Below are positions 1-7,727 of a stretch of 13,816 nucleotides of DNA, one piece after another. The DNA comes from JBCBSS01 sp039819065 (GTDB lineage: Bacteria > Bacteroidota > Bacteroidia > Cytophagales > Cyclobacteriaceae): the NCBI GenBank assembly GCA_039819065.1, contig JBCBSS010000180.1, positions 1 to 13,816 on the forward strand. Reading direction: 5' to 3'. The notes below the pieces were generated by a model. That model made no database searches. It saw only the letters and a program-made list of their open reading frames with translations, and was not told where the DNA came from. Both the position numbers and the translations under genes were made by a program. Each line of letters begins with the position of its first letter. Within the stretch, counting starts at the first letter, position 1.

Positions 1-23
1 AAAGTGTTGATTTTCAGGGGAGT

Positions 24-50
24 AAGATTTCTCATTGCATTCGAAATGAC
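24..50. repeat. Short dispersed intergenic repeat (ATTTC...GAAAT fold-back type)
   Basis: A 27-bp segment begins AAGATTTCTC and ends TTCGAAATGAC, with ATTTC near one end and its complement GAAAT near the other. Read on the minus strand it matches the pattern GTCATTTCGA...GAGAAATCT, which I recall as a common short intergenic repeat in Bacteroidota genomes. The family assignment is from memory and was not searched. Only one copy lies in this window. Confidence 0.45.
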
Positions 51-58
51 ATTAAAAC

Positions 59-84
59 GGGCTTTTGAGACAGCCTCTTTTTTA
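59..84 (+). terminator. Probable intrinsic terminator of an upstream gene outside the window
   Basis: GGGCT (59-63) can pair with AGCCT (72-76), including one G-T wobble, around an 8-base loop. A C and six T follow. The stem is short but the T-tract is good. It would end transcription entering from the left edge and insulate the gene that starts at 190. Reading the other way the T-run is weaker. Confidence 0.5.
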
Positions 85-189
85 TTCCCATTTATAATCA
101 ACGATCTGCAGTTTTAATCTAACAAAAAAACTTCTAGATTAGCTTTTGCCTTTGGCCTATCAAACCATCAATAAAGCAATGCTAGAAGC

Positions 190-879
190 GTGAATAGCTG
201 GAAAAACTACACCATTGAATTCCTCTCTGTTTTTGTGGCTGTTATATCGGCCTTTGCACTTAATAATTGGAACGATAACCGTCGCGATAGCCTATCAGAA
301 GAAAAGATACTAAAGGAAATAAAGAACGGACTCCAATTGGACTTACAGGATATCCAAACCAATAAATGGGGGCACAATTATGGTGTCAGAACCTGTCAGT
401 ACTTCAGGGACCTCATTGATAATAAACCAGTAGCACAGGATTCTATCAAAATAGCTTACGTGATTCTGTTGAGGGACTTTACCTCCATCATGAACTTGAC
501 CGGATATGAATCCCTTAAATCCAAAGGGTTGGAAATCATTAGAAATGACACCATCAGGTTAGAGGTCATTGCACTTTATGATTACTACTATCAGATCATG
601 TATAAGTTGGAAGAAAGCGCTACCGAAATGCAATCTTTCTCAAACTATTTCAGTGAGATCAATGAAGCGCTCTACCCCTACATGGAGTTTGATCAGAATG
701 GAGAATTAATGCGTTTTAACCAACCCATCCAATTAACCGAACAAGAGAAGAAACGTATATTCAGTTACCTGTGGAGAATTCAAAACAATCGCCTTTTCAA
801 ACTTAATCGCTATGCCCTGATTGAGGAAAAAATCGAACAGTTAGTACGACATATCGATGAAGAATTAGACAGGCGATAA
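190..879 (+). CDS. Small single-pass membrane protein, DUF6090-like
   Basis: A 229-residue protein of unknown function. A hydrophobic stretch at about residues 9-25 ends in ALNNWND and is followed by a long polar, probably helical region that would lie outside the membrane. This short anchor ending in a NNWN motif, then a charged helical part, is the pattern of the Bacteroidota DUF6090 family, whose role is not known. The first in-frame candidate start is GTG at 190. An in-frame TAA at 172-174 rules out a longer protein, and the ATG at 179 is in another frame and closes at once. Family members usually have a longer N-terminal lead before the anchor, so this copy is short at that end. No ribosome-binding sequence is visible, as is usual in the phylum. 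It stands alone, 207 bp from the convergent permease gene. The coding call is firm; the family assignment is moderate. Confidence 0.75.
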   Translation: MNSWKNYTIEFLSVFVAVISAFALNNWNDNRRDSLSEEKILKEIKNGLQLDLQDIQTNKWGHNYGVRTCQYFRDLIDNKPVAQDSIKIAYVILLRDFTSIMNLTGYESLKSKGLEIIRNDTIRLEVIALYDYYYQIMYKLEESATEMQSFSNYFSEINEALYPYMEFDQNGELMRFNQPIQLTEQEKKRIFSYLWRIQNNRLFKLNRYALIEEKIEQLVRHIDEELDRR

Positions 880-1086
880 CCGGCAATGACTAGCCAAGTG
901 AATGAAGTAGATATCATAGTTTTCGTTAGCACTGAGCCTCTTTATTCGTCTTCTTCAAAGACTTATCAGAAAGTATTACTACAGATTCAAGAGAATCACA
1001 GAAACCTTCTTCGGAGCCTTTCTACTCCTTTTTGGAGTCAAGATGTCCACCTCAGGCTTCACTAAGACTAATTATCTGGAAAAGCC

Positions 1087-3492
1087 TCATTCCTGGGCCA
1101 GCGATTCTACCGGATTGACCATAGCTGCCTTTACCGATTGGAAGCTGATGGTAAACCACGCAATCAGAATGGCCATTACGCCGCTCAACACAAAGACCCA
1201 CCAGGTCAATACCGTTTTGTAAGGAAAGCTTTCCAACCATGCCGATAGTCCCCAATAAGCTAAGGGAACGGATATGATGATAGCGATCAATACCAGCTTG
1301 GAAAACTCGGTAGACATCATCACGATCAATTGCTTAACACTTGCTCCCAGTACTTTGCGAATACCGATCTCTTTCACTTTCAATTCTGCCGTGAAAGAGG
1401 CCAAACCATAAAGTCCCAGGCAGGCAACGAGAATAGCTACAATGGTAAAGAAGCCAAAGATGCCCATGAAGCGTTGGTCAGCCTGATACTGCCTATCATA
1501 TTCCTGATCCAAAAACTCATACTCAAAAACCCCATAAGGCATGATCTCTTTGTATTTATCACGCACCAGTGCGATACCCTCCTCGTATTGATCTCCTGAT
1601 AGTTTGACAGATAGATAGCCGGGCGTACGTTCTCCCATCATTACCATAATGAATGGTTCAATCGCTCTATTGACAGACATAAAATGAAAGTCTTCTACCA
1701 CACCGATCACATATCCTCTCCGGCGTTGCCACCTCAATGGTTTGCCAATAGCCTCCTCCGGATCAGTCCAACCTAACCTGCGCATGCCGGACTCATTGAG
1801 TATAAATGCTTCATTGACATCGGTACCCCTCTCCTCTTCGAAAGCTCTGCCGGCCAGCATTTTGAGCCCATAGCCGAGTACAAAGTCGTAATCAACAGCC
1901 AAGTATCTCATATCGCTCCACTCGGCCGATTCGTCCCAACCTAGCCTTACCACATTGTTGGCCATATCCCTTCCCGGCACCCTTGAGGAAAGGCTTGCCC
2001 CCTTGATTTCCGAATAGCCCTTGAGTTCGTCTTTTAGCAAACCAAAGTTGGCCAAAGCATTATTGACGTACCTTGTAGGTATTACAATTGTTCTATCCTT
2101 ATCAAACCCAAGGTCTTTGGCCCTCATATAATTGAGCTGGTTGAATACCACTACTGTACCAGTGATCAAAACCACCGAGATAGTAAACTGAAATATGACC
2201 AGCACTTTCCTGAGTATATTGCCTTTACGGTTCGATTTAAAACTACCCTTGAGCGTCTGTACAGGTTTGAAAGAAGACAGGAACAAAGCAGGATAGCTCC
2301 CAGACAAGGCGCCAACCAACAATGTGATGATCAATATACCAGCCGCCAGAATGGGTTGAGCAGCAAAGTCCATTGCCAGGGATTTTCCCGTAAAGTCATT
2401 GACGATACCCAAGCCAAAATAGGCCGTAATCAGGGACAGTATGAGTGATATGAATGTGATGATGATGGATTCACTGAGAAATTGAGCGATCAACTGCCTG
2501 CGATATGCACCGACCACTTTCCGAAGCCCGACTTCTTTAGCGCGCATAGCTGACCTGGCCGTAGCCAGATTCATAAAGTTGATACAGGCGATGATCAGAA
2601 TGAAGATGCCCACCACCATGAAAATATAGACATAGGATGCCTTGCCGTTGGCCGATATCTCGTACCGAAGGTCCGAATTAAGATGAATGTCCTTTATCGG
2701 CTGAAAGAAATATTCCTGTCGATAGCCAGAACCATCTTCCTGGTCCGCTATGTAGTTACGTGATATGAGCTTCACTTTTTCGGTCAGTGCTTCCATATTC
2801 GTATGCTCAGCCACCTCAACGTAGGAATAGGTATTGAAATTCCACCAACCGTTCATATAGGTATTGAGGCTATACAATGTCTGCATAGAGGCCACAAAAT
2901 CGAACTGCAGGTGAGAATTGGACGGCAGTTCATCAAATACCCCTGTTATGCTATACTGGATAGAATCCTCTGGTAAATTGAGTGTTTTACCGATCACATC
3001 CAGGTTACCGAAGTATTTCTGCGCGGCGTCCTGGGAAATAACCATGGTAAATGGTTCTACCAATGCGGTTTCCTCATCACCGTCAATTAAAGGGAAGGTG
3101 AATAGATCGAAGAAGTTAGAATCCGCGATATATAAAGTTTCAAACAGGCGATCGTCTGTGCCTGGTTTTTGAATTACTTTACTACCCTGTACCCTCAAGC
3201 GAACTACCTGCAATATTTCCGGATAGTCCTCCACCATTTGAGGGCCAACAACAGGTCCCATGCTAGCATTAACCTCGCTCCCTGCTTCATTGGGCAGGTA
3301 ATAAATACAAGCAAGGCGCTGTATACGGTTTGCCTTCTCATGAAATTGGTCATAGGAAGTTTCATCATAAACGAAAAGAAATATGATGATAGAGCAGGTA
3401 AGGCCAATGGTAAGGCCAAGCACATTCAGTAAAGCATAGACCTTGTGCTTAAGCAGCGCCCTTAAAGAGACTTTCAGATAGTTTTTGAACAT
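1087..3492 (-). CDS. ABC transporter permease, MacB/FtsX type
   Basis: An 801-residue inner-membrane permease made of two similar halves, as in the Bacteroidota MacB/FtsX-type family, where about 800 residues is normal. A transmembrane helix at 21-43 precedes a periplasmic MacB-type domain (about 45-280), then three helices at about 288-310, 336-360 and 376-398. The second half repeats this: helix about 428-450, periplasmic domain to about 660, then helices at about 675-697, 731-750 and 763-784. Each FtsX domain carries the cytoplasmic coupling motif, EVGLRKVVGA near 320 and EIGIRKVLGAS near 708, which in this family contacts the ATPase. No ATP-binding subunit is encoded here, so the partner must be elsewhere. 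Such proteins move envelope substrates or drive mechanotransmission; the substrate cannot be predicted. The start MFKNYLKVSLRAL is typical of the family. The gene appears full length and sits downstream of a double hairpin separating it from the protease gene. Confidence 0.92.
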   Translation of the reverse strand: MFKNYLKVSLRALLKHKVYALLNVLGLTIGLTCSIIIFLFVYDETSYDQFHEKANRIQRLACIYYLPNEAGSEVNASMGPVVGPQMVEDYPEILQVVRLRVQGSKVIQKPGTDDRLFETLYIADSNFFDLFTFPLIDGDEETALVEPFTMVISQDAAQKYFGNLDVIGKTLNLPEDSIQYSITGVFDELPSNSHLQFDFVASMQTLYSLNTYMNGWWNFNTYSYVEVAEHTNMEALTEKVKLISRNYIADQEDGSGYRQEYFFQPIKDIHLNSDLRYEISANGKASYVYIFMVVGIFILIIACINFMNLATARSAMRAKEVGLRKVVGAYRRQLIAQFLSESIIITFISLILSLITAYFGLGIVNDFTGKSLAMDFAAQPILAAGILIITLLVGALSGSYPALFLSSFKPVQTLKGSFKSNRKGNILRKVLVIFQFTISVVLITGTVVVFNQLNYMRAKDLGFDKDRTIVIPTRYVNNALANFGLLKDELKGYSEIKGASLSSRVPGRDMANNVVRLGWDESAEWSDMRYLAVDYDFVLGYGLKMLAGRAFEEERGTDVNEAFILNESGMRRLGWTDPEEAIGKPLRWQRRRGYVIGVVEDFHFMSVNRAIEPFIMVMMGERTPGYLSVKLSGDQYEEGIALVRDKYKEIMPYGVFEYEFLDQEYDRQYQADQRFMGIFGFFTIVAILVACLGLYGLASFTAELKVKEIGIRKVLGASVKQLIVMMSTEFSKLVLIAIIISVPLAYWGLSAWLESFPYKTVLTWWVFVLSGVMAILIAWFTISFQSVKAAMVNPVESLAQE

Positions 3493-3507
3493 GGTAATGG
3501 CATAGGT

Positions 3508-3555
3508 TTGAATAGAATACTCGGGTTATTGGGGATAGTTACAGATTCTATTCAA
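3508..3555. promoter_or_regulatory. Inverted repeat upstream of the permease start
   Basis: TTGAATAGAAT (3508-3518) and its exact reverse complement ATTCTATTCAA (3545-3555) flank 26 bp. The nearer arm is 16 bp upstream of the permease start codon, which lies on the minus strand. It could be a split operator or a hairpin in the mRNA leader. No matching regulator is adjacent and no convincing promoter hexamers could be fixed around it. Confidence 0.4.
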
Positions 3556-3617
3556 TTTATAAGTGAATGGTATACAAAAGACGCTTCAATGGTCATACAA
3601 CAGATGCCACTAAAGTG

Positions 3618-3653
3618 AAAAACCACTCCGGACTGAGACCCGGAGTGGTTTTT
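3618..3653 (-). terminator. Strong rho-independent terminator
   Basis: A perfect 14-bp stem (3618-3631 with 3640-3653) has the GC-rich core CCACTCCGG/CCGGAGTGG and an 8-base loop. Read leftward, the stem ends in five T. Because the stem is flanked by A on one side and T on the other, it may work in both directions, but the only gene reading into it is the protease, which stops about 95 bp before it. It makes transcription from the protease into the permease unlikely. Confidence 0.8.
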
Positions 3654-3700
3654 ATTATGCCGCTGTTGGTATTGTTTCCGTCAGCGTAATTCAGGAGATC

Positions 3701-3733
3701 AATAACGAGGTTACTTTGAGTAACCTCGTTATT
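3701..3733 (-). terminator. 15-bp hairpin directly after the protease stop codon
   Basis: AATAACGAGGTTACT (3701-3715) and AGTAACCTCGTTATT (3719-3733) form a perfect 15-bp stem with a 3-base loop, beginning 14 bp past the protease stop. There is no T-run after it on the minus strand. It is therefore better read as an mRNA 3'-end stabilising hairpin, or as a weak first terminator ahead of the stronger one at 3618-3653. Confidence 0.6.
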
Positions 3734-3747
3734 ATATACCTTACTGA

Positions 3748-6700
3748 TTATTCTACTACAAAGCGAAGTACCATATTCTCCTCGCCAGAATATAACTTGA
3801 TCACATACACGCCAGCACCAAAGTCATCAACATTGATCTTGTTATTCACTAATCTACCCCTGTCTATTTCCTGTCCCATCAAGTTGGTAATTTGGTAGCT
3901 CACATCCGTTCTGGAAGTAGCTATAGTAATGTCTCCACCCCTTGCCGGGTTAGGATACAATACGAAATCCAAAGGACCATTAGCTGAGGCAGTCGTAGCG
4001 AAAGATAGTGCATTGGTAGTACCACAAGTACCTAGGTTAATCCAGCTAGAACCTGTCCACTCATAGAGTGATCCTTGATAAGTTACCTGATCACCCGCTG
4101 AATAAGTTTGTGTGCTCGACCAAGGCTGAACACCTGCACAGATATCCGTAGTTGGTGGAGTACTGGTCAAACTGACATCGTCAACTGCAATATCTCCTTG
4201 CCATGTAGTTCCTGAAAGCGTATTCAATCGCAACTGAATACTGCCGCCAGTATATGAACTTAGGTCGATACTGACCGATTGCCAAGAATCACCTTGATTA
4301 CCAGATAGGTTCCAAACCGAAGTCCAGGTAGCACCGTCATCATCACTAGCTTCTACATCAAGACTACCCATGGCCGTAGAACCAAACATGTGGTAACTGA
4401 AATTGAAGTAAGCAGAAGACAGCCCGCTCAAATCGAAACATGGTGAGTTGAGATAAGCACGCTTAGTTGGATAACCAGTACCGTTACCAGATACTTCTAC
4501 ATAAATATAAGATGTACCTTCAGTGGCGCTCGAAGGTCCAGTTCCGCTAGATGGTGTTCCATCGGAATTCACTGTCCAGTTGAGGTCGTCACCACCTACA
4601 TTTGACCAGGCACCTAAAGTACCCTCAAAGCCTTCACTGTATGGGAACCCGGTTATTCCACCTGAGCAACCAGAACCTGGAGGAGATGACGTAGTAACGC
4701 TTAATGCACTACTCTGTGCTGATTCGTTACCGGCAGCATCTTTGGCTACTACGGTGAAGCTATAGCTTGTGCTGGCTACTAAACCAGTAATATTAGCAGT
4801 GGTAGAAGTAACAGTACCAAGGTTGCTACCGCCTTCATAAACATCGTATCCAGTAACGCCTACATTGTCAGTAGAAGCATTCCAAGTCAAAGTAAGAGTA
4901 GTTTCTGTTACGTTTGACGCAGCCAATCCGGTAGGAATTGTTGGTGCTTGCGTATCACCAGCCGCACCAGAAGAAACAACCACATTATCAACTGCGATAT
5001 CTCCTTGCCATGAACTGCCAGATACAGCATTCAATCTCAATTTCAATGTGGCACCTGCATAAGCGTTAAGGTTAACATCACCAGCATTCCAATTTGCTCC
5101 TTGATCGCCTGATCGTGTCCAAACCGTAGTCCAGGTAGCGCCATTATCATCACTGGCTTCTACATCAAATGTACCGACAGCATTACCGGTCATATGATAA
5201 TCGAAGCTCAAACTGGCCTGACTTTCGCCGGTAAGATCGAAGCATGGTGAAGTTAGTATGGCTCTTTTATTAGGGTACCCGGTTCCGTTTCCAGACACCT
5301 CTACATAGATATAAGAAGAGCCATCTGTGGCAGCAGTTGGTCCGGTCCCATTAGATGGAGTACCTCCTGAATTTACTGTCCAATTCAGGTCATCAGCACT
5401 CGATTGTTCCCAGGCACCAATGTTACCTTCAAAGCTCTCTGAATAAGGATAGGCCGTAATACCGCCAGTACATGCACTGGAACTGGTAGTGAAAGTTACC
5501 GAAGAACTATATCCTGAAGTTGAGTTATCAGGACATCTGCTGCGAACCTGCGCCTCATACTGCGTAGATTGTGATAAGCCAGAAATAGTAGTCGATGTAC
5601 CTGAAACAGCAGTAGTCGTCCAACCAGAACTTCCAACCGCTCTGTACCTTACATCATAAGTAGCACCAGCCACTGCATTCCAGCTTAAACCGGCTGAAGT
5701 CGCGCCGACACTGCTTGTGCCTAAACCTGTAGGTGTGGTAGCGTTACAAACAACAGGCTGGCCAGTAAGACCAGTTACAATCAAACTATAGTTCTGGCTG
5801 CCGTTAGTTAACGAACCTTTGTGCGTAACTGTAATAGTATAGCTTCCGCTGGCGCTGCCTACCGTAATTCTCTCGAAAGGATCTACATTATTATCCGCTA
5901 AAGTATTCGAGTTCACACCAGTGAGCCTGTAGGGCAAGAAAGTAGAACCGCCTTGGGTCACACGAATGTCAAGGTCATTGACCAATACTGGAGTAGTCAA
6001 GTTAGCTGTACCAGGGTTAACAGTACCCGCTGGGTCTGTCCATGAAATGGATGCCATCAAAGGCACACTACCATCGGCATCAACCGTGATGGTATAAGTC
6101 TGTCCGGGCGTAAGGGTTAATTCATCAACAATAGATTCCGCTCCATTCTGGCTGATCGCCTGAGCAGCTACTTTAGCATTCAACAGACCCCATCCCCAAA
6201 CGGCATCAGGGCCAGTGATACCCGCATCATCTGCTGTGTGCAAAGCCAAACCTTTCAAAGTAGCCGCACGCATGAAATTGCCATTCAGGTCATTGTAGTG
6301 CTGTTGTAAAAGCAAAAGCGTACCTGCCACGTTCGGCGAAGCCATTGAAGTACCACTGATAGAATTATAAGCGGCGTCGCTATTATCATAGGTAGAATAT
6401 ACACCGGTACCATTACCGGCAAGGTCAGGCTTGATTCTCAAGTCATCAGTAGGACCTTCACTACTACTGCTGTTGATGGCTACACTATTCAAAGTACCAT
6501 CAGCAGCCACATTGGCATCCTGAGCATTAGCGATTACCAGGTTGTTCTTAGCAGTGGCCGTACCATTCAGCTTATCAAAAGCCGAGCTACCATTTAAAGG
6601 TTGGGCATTGGCGGTGTTGTTATTTCCATCATTACCGGCAGAATTCACCATCAGGTAGAACGGCGAATTGTACATCAATTGATCCCAATCCCTGGAATCG

Positions 6701-7410
6701 TCAATGTAAGCACCAAACCACCAGTCGGGTATCAAAGTAGCCCTGAATCCATATGAGTGGTTAGAAATCAGCATACCATTTGCAGCAGCATTAGTCGCTT
6801 CTGCCAGGTCATTATTCCAGTCATGAGTAAGGGCTCTCGCTTGCCAAGCCATTCCTTTGGCATTGGCTTGTACCCCTGATGCTACGATTGTACCGGTTAC
6901 GTGTTGAGCGTGGAAACTATTACCATTCAAAGAAGTAACACCGTCATTAATAACTACACGGTTATTTCCTCCCGGGCCGTCAAACTCCTGGTGGGTAGGT
7001 CTGGTAGGACCACCATCCCAAACGTGGGCAGTCATATTCTGGCCATCAACATTAAGCCCCAAAGTACCTCCGGTATGCAGGTGGTTGGCTCTGGTAGATC
7101 TCGCCGCAGCAACATTATAGATAGTATAATAGATAGGCTCACCGGCTTTGGATACCCCCATCAATTCGTCAAAAGTACCATCTTCGTTTTGTTTGATTAC
7201 TTCCCAGCCTTTCTGAGTGGCCATTTGAAGTGCTTTCTGCTTGCTCACCGCTGATTTGGCGGCAAATTGCTGCTGTAATTCGGATAGCTTGTTTTGATCA
7301 TAACCGTCGATAATCTGTTGCTTTTGTGACTCCGTTTGGCCAAAAGCTGTCGATATCGACAATAGCGCTATAGGCAGCACTAACTTAATGTGCTTTAAGT
7401 GTCTAATCAT
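3748..7410 (-). CDS. Secreted multidomain subtilisin-family (S8) serine protease, type IX secretion
   Basis: A 1220-residue exported protease. A signal peptide covers residues 1-24 (cut before QTES) and a probable propeptide runs to about 110. The S8 catalytic domain (about 115-420) shows Asp132 in HVWDGG, His167 in FHAQHVTG, oxyanion-hole Asn260 in SAGNDG and Ser355 in SGTSMASP. Residues 425-548 form a beta-rich domain (NDLDIRV, GSYTITVTHKG, YSLIVTG) like the C-terminal jelly roll of KP-43-type alkaline proteases. Then come a fibronectin type III domain (553-642), a MAM-like domain (646-814), a second fibronectin III (819-907), a second MAM-like domain (915-1085) and a small CBM5/12-like chitin-binding module (1091-1129; AGVQPWSS, YSAGDQV, GSLYEW). 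Residues 1147-1220 are a type A type IX sorting domain (LYPNPARG, GVYVIKLYSG). It should reach the cell surface or medium and degrade protein there. Substrate binding by the accessory domains is inferred. All catalytic residues are present. Confidence 0.95.
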   Translation of the reverse strand: MIRHLKHIKLVLPIALLSISTAFGQTESQKQQIIDGYDQNKLSELQQQFAAKSAVSKQKALQMATQKGWEVIKQNEDGTFDELMGVSKAGEPIYYTIYNVAAARSTRANHLHTGGTLGLNVDGQNMTAHVWDGGPTRPTHQEFDGPGGNNRVVINDGVTSLNGNSFHAQHVTGTIVASGVQANAKGMAWQARALTHDWNNDLAEATNAAANGMLISNHSYGFRATLIPDWWFGAYIDDSRDWDQLMYNSPFYLMVNSAGNDGNNNTANAQPLNGSSAFDKLNGTATAKNNLVIANAQDANVAADGTLNSVAINSSSSEGPTDDLRIKPDLAGNGTGVYSTYDNSDAAYNSISGTSMASPNVAGTLLLLQQHYNDLNGNFMRAATLKGLALHTADDAGITGPDAVWGWGLLNAKVAAQAISQNGAESIVDELTLTPGQTYTITVDADGSVPLMASISWTDPAGTVNPGTANLTTPVLVNDLDIRVTQGGSTFLPYRLTGVNSNTLADNNVDPFERITVGSASGSYTITVTHKGSLTNGSQNYSLIVTGLTGQPVVCNATTPTGLGTSSVGATSAGLSWNAVAGATYDVRYRAVGSSGWTTTAVSGTSTTISGLSQSTQYEAQVRSRCPDNSTSGYSSSVTFTTSSSACTGGITAYPYSESFEGNIGAWEQSSADDLNWTVNSGGTPSNGTGPTAATDGSSYIYVEVSGNGTGYPNKRAILTSPCFDLTGESQASLSFDYHMTGNAVGTFDVEASDDNGATWTTVWTRSGDQGANWNAGDVNLNAYAGATLKLRLNAVSGSSWQGDIAVDNVVVSSGAAGDTQAPTIPTGLAASNVTETTLTLTWNASTDNVGVTGYDVYEGGSNLGTVTSTTANITGLVASTSYSFTVVAKDAAGNESAQSSALSVTTSSPPGSGCSGGITGFPYSEGFEGTLGAWSNVGGDDLNWTVNSDGTPSSGTGPSSATEGTSYIYVEVSGNGTGYPTKRAYLNSPCFDLSGLSSAYFNFSYHMFGSTAMGSLDVEASDDDGATWTSVWNLSGNQGDSWQSVSIDLSSYTGGSIQLRLNTLSGTTWQGDIAVDDVSLTSTPPTTDICAGVQPWSSTQTYSAGDQVTYQGSLYEWTGSSWINLGTCGTTNALSFATTASANGPLDFVLYPNPARGGDITIATSRTDVSYQITNLMGQEIDRGRLVNNKINVDDFGAGVYVIKLYSGEENMVLRFVVE
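4156..4668 (-). repeat. Second copy of the duplicated MAM-like domain in the protease
   Basis: Encodes protease residues 915-1085. It aligns along its full length with residues 646-814, encoded at 4969-5475, and looks roughly two-thirds identical by eye at the protein level, including the shared run SYIYVEVSGNGTGYP and the ending WQGDIAVD. Blocks of near-identical DNA remain, for example around the shared phrase ATATCTCCTTGCCATG. The copies are separated by a fibronectin type III domain, so the duplicated unit may have been FN3 plus MAM. Confidence 0.8.
4969..5475 (-). repeat. First copy of the duplicated MAM-like domain in the protease
   Basis: Encodes protease residues 646-814. The domain opens with PYSESFEG and a cysteine just before it, contains DDLNWTVNS, a central SPCFDL with another cysteine, and ends WQGDIAVDNV. 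This is the usual layout of MAM/jelly-roll ligand-binding domains in secreted Bacteroidota proteins. The paired copy lies at 4156-4668. Confidence 0.8.
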
Positions 7411-7727
7411 GGTTTTATTTTTTGGTTAAAAAATTATAATCGAGAATTTAGGAAAATCTAACAGATTACCTAAAATAAATGTTATGAAAATTCGTTTCCA
7501 TCGTTCGATTGAATCCATTTTCGACCAGAATTGAAGTTTATTGGTAACTTATTGCCATAAAAATCAACCATTTACGGCCGAGACTGCCCCATCTGAATTA
7601 ACAGTCTGATCACATGCTAATTTGCACTTAGTAGCTATCAAGCCAAAAGTCAGTATTAATGGATAACTAAGGCGAGTTGTAGTGCACTATTCAATCAGCT
7701 AAAAATGCACTTTAATCTTGCTTGAGT
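7411..7727. other. Gene-free spacer between the propeller gene and the protease
   Basis: A 317-bp AT-rich spacer on the minus-strand path from the end of the propeller gene (stop at 7728-7730) to the protease start at 7410. It must hold the protease promoter and leader, because the gap is long and the gene is a probable single unit. The 60 bp before the start are A/T-rich in both strands. I could not fix a convincing Bacteroidota promoter (TTG with TAnnTTTG) or a clear terminator. No open frame of note is present. Confidence 0.6.

Noticed and set aside
886..1065. A 59-codon plus-strand frame between the DUF6090-like gene and the permease, and an overlapping hydrophobic frame (ETFFGAFLLLFGVKM) without a good start
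   Set aside because: No recognisable features, no clear start for the hydrophobic frame, and the composition fits chance in a convergent spacer. A decayed gene fragment cannot be excluded.
7681..7711. AGTGCA...TGCACT inverted repeat after the propeller stop as a terminator
   Set aside because: Only six base pairs with a 19-base loop, low GC and no T-run in the required direction.
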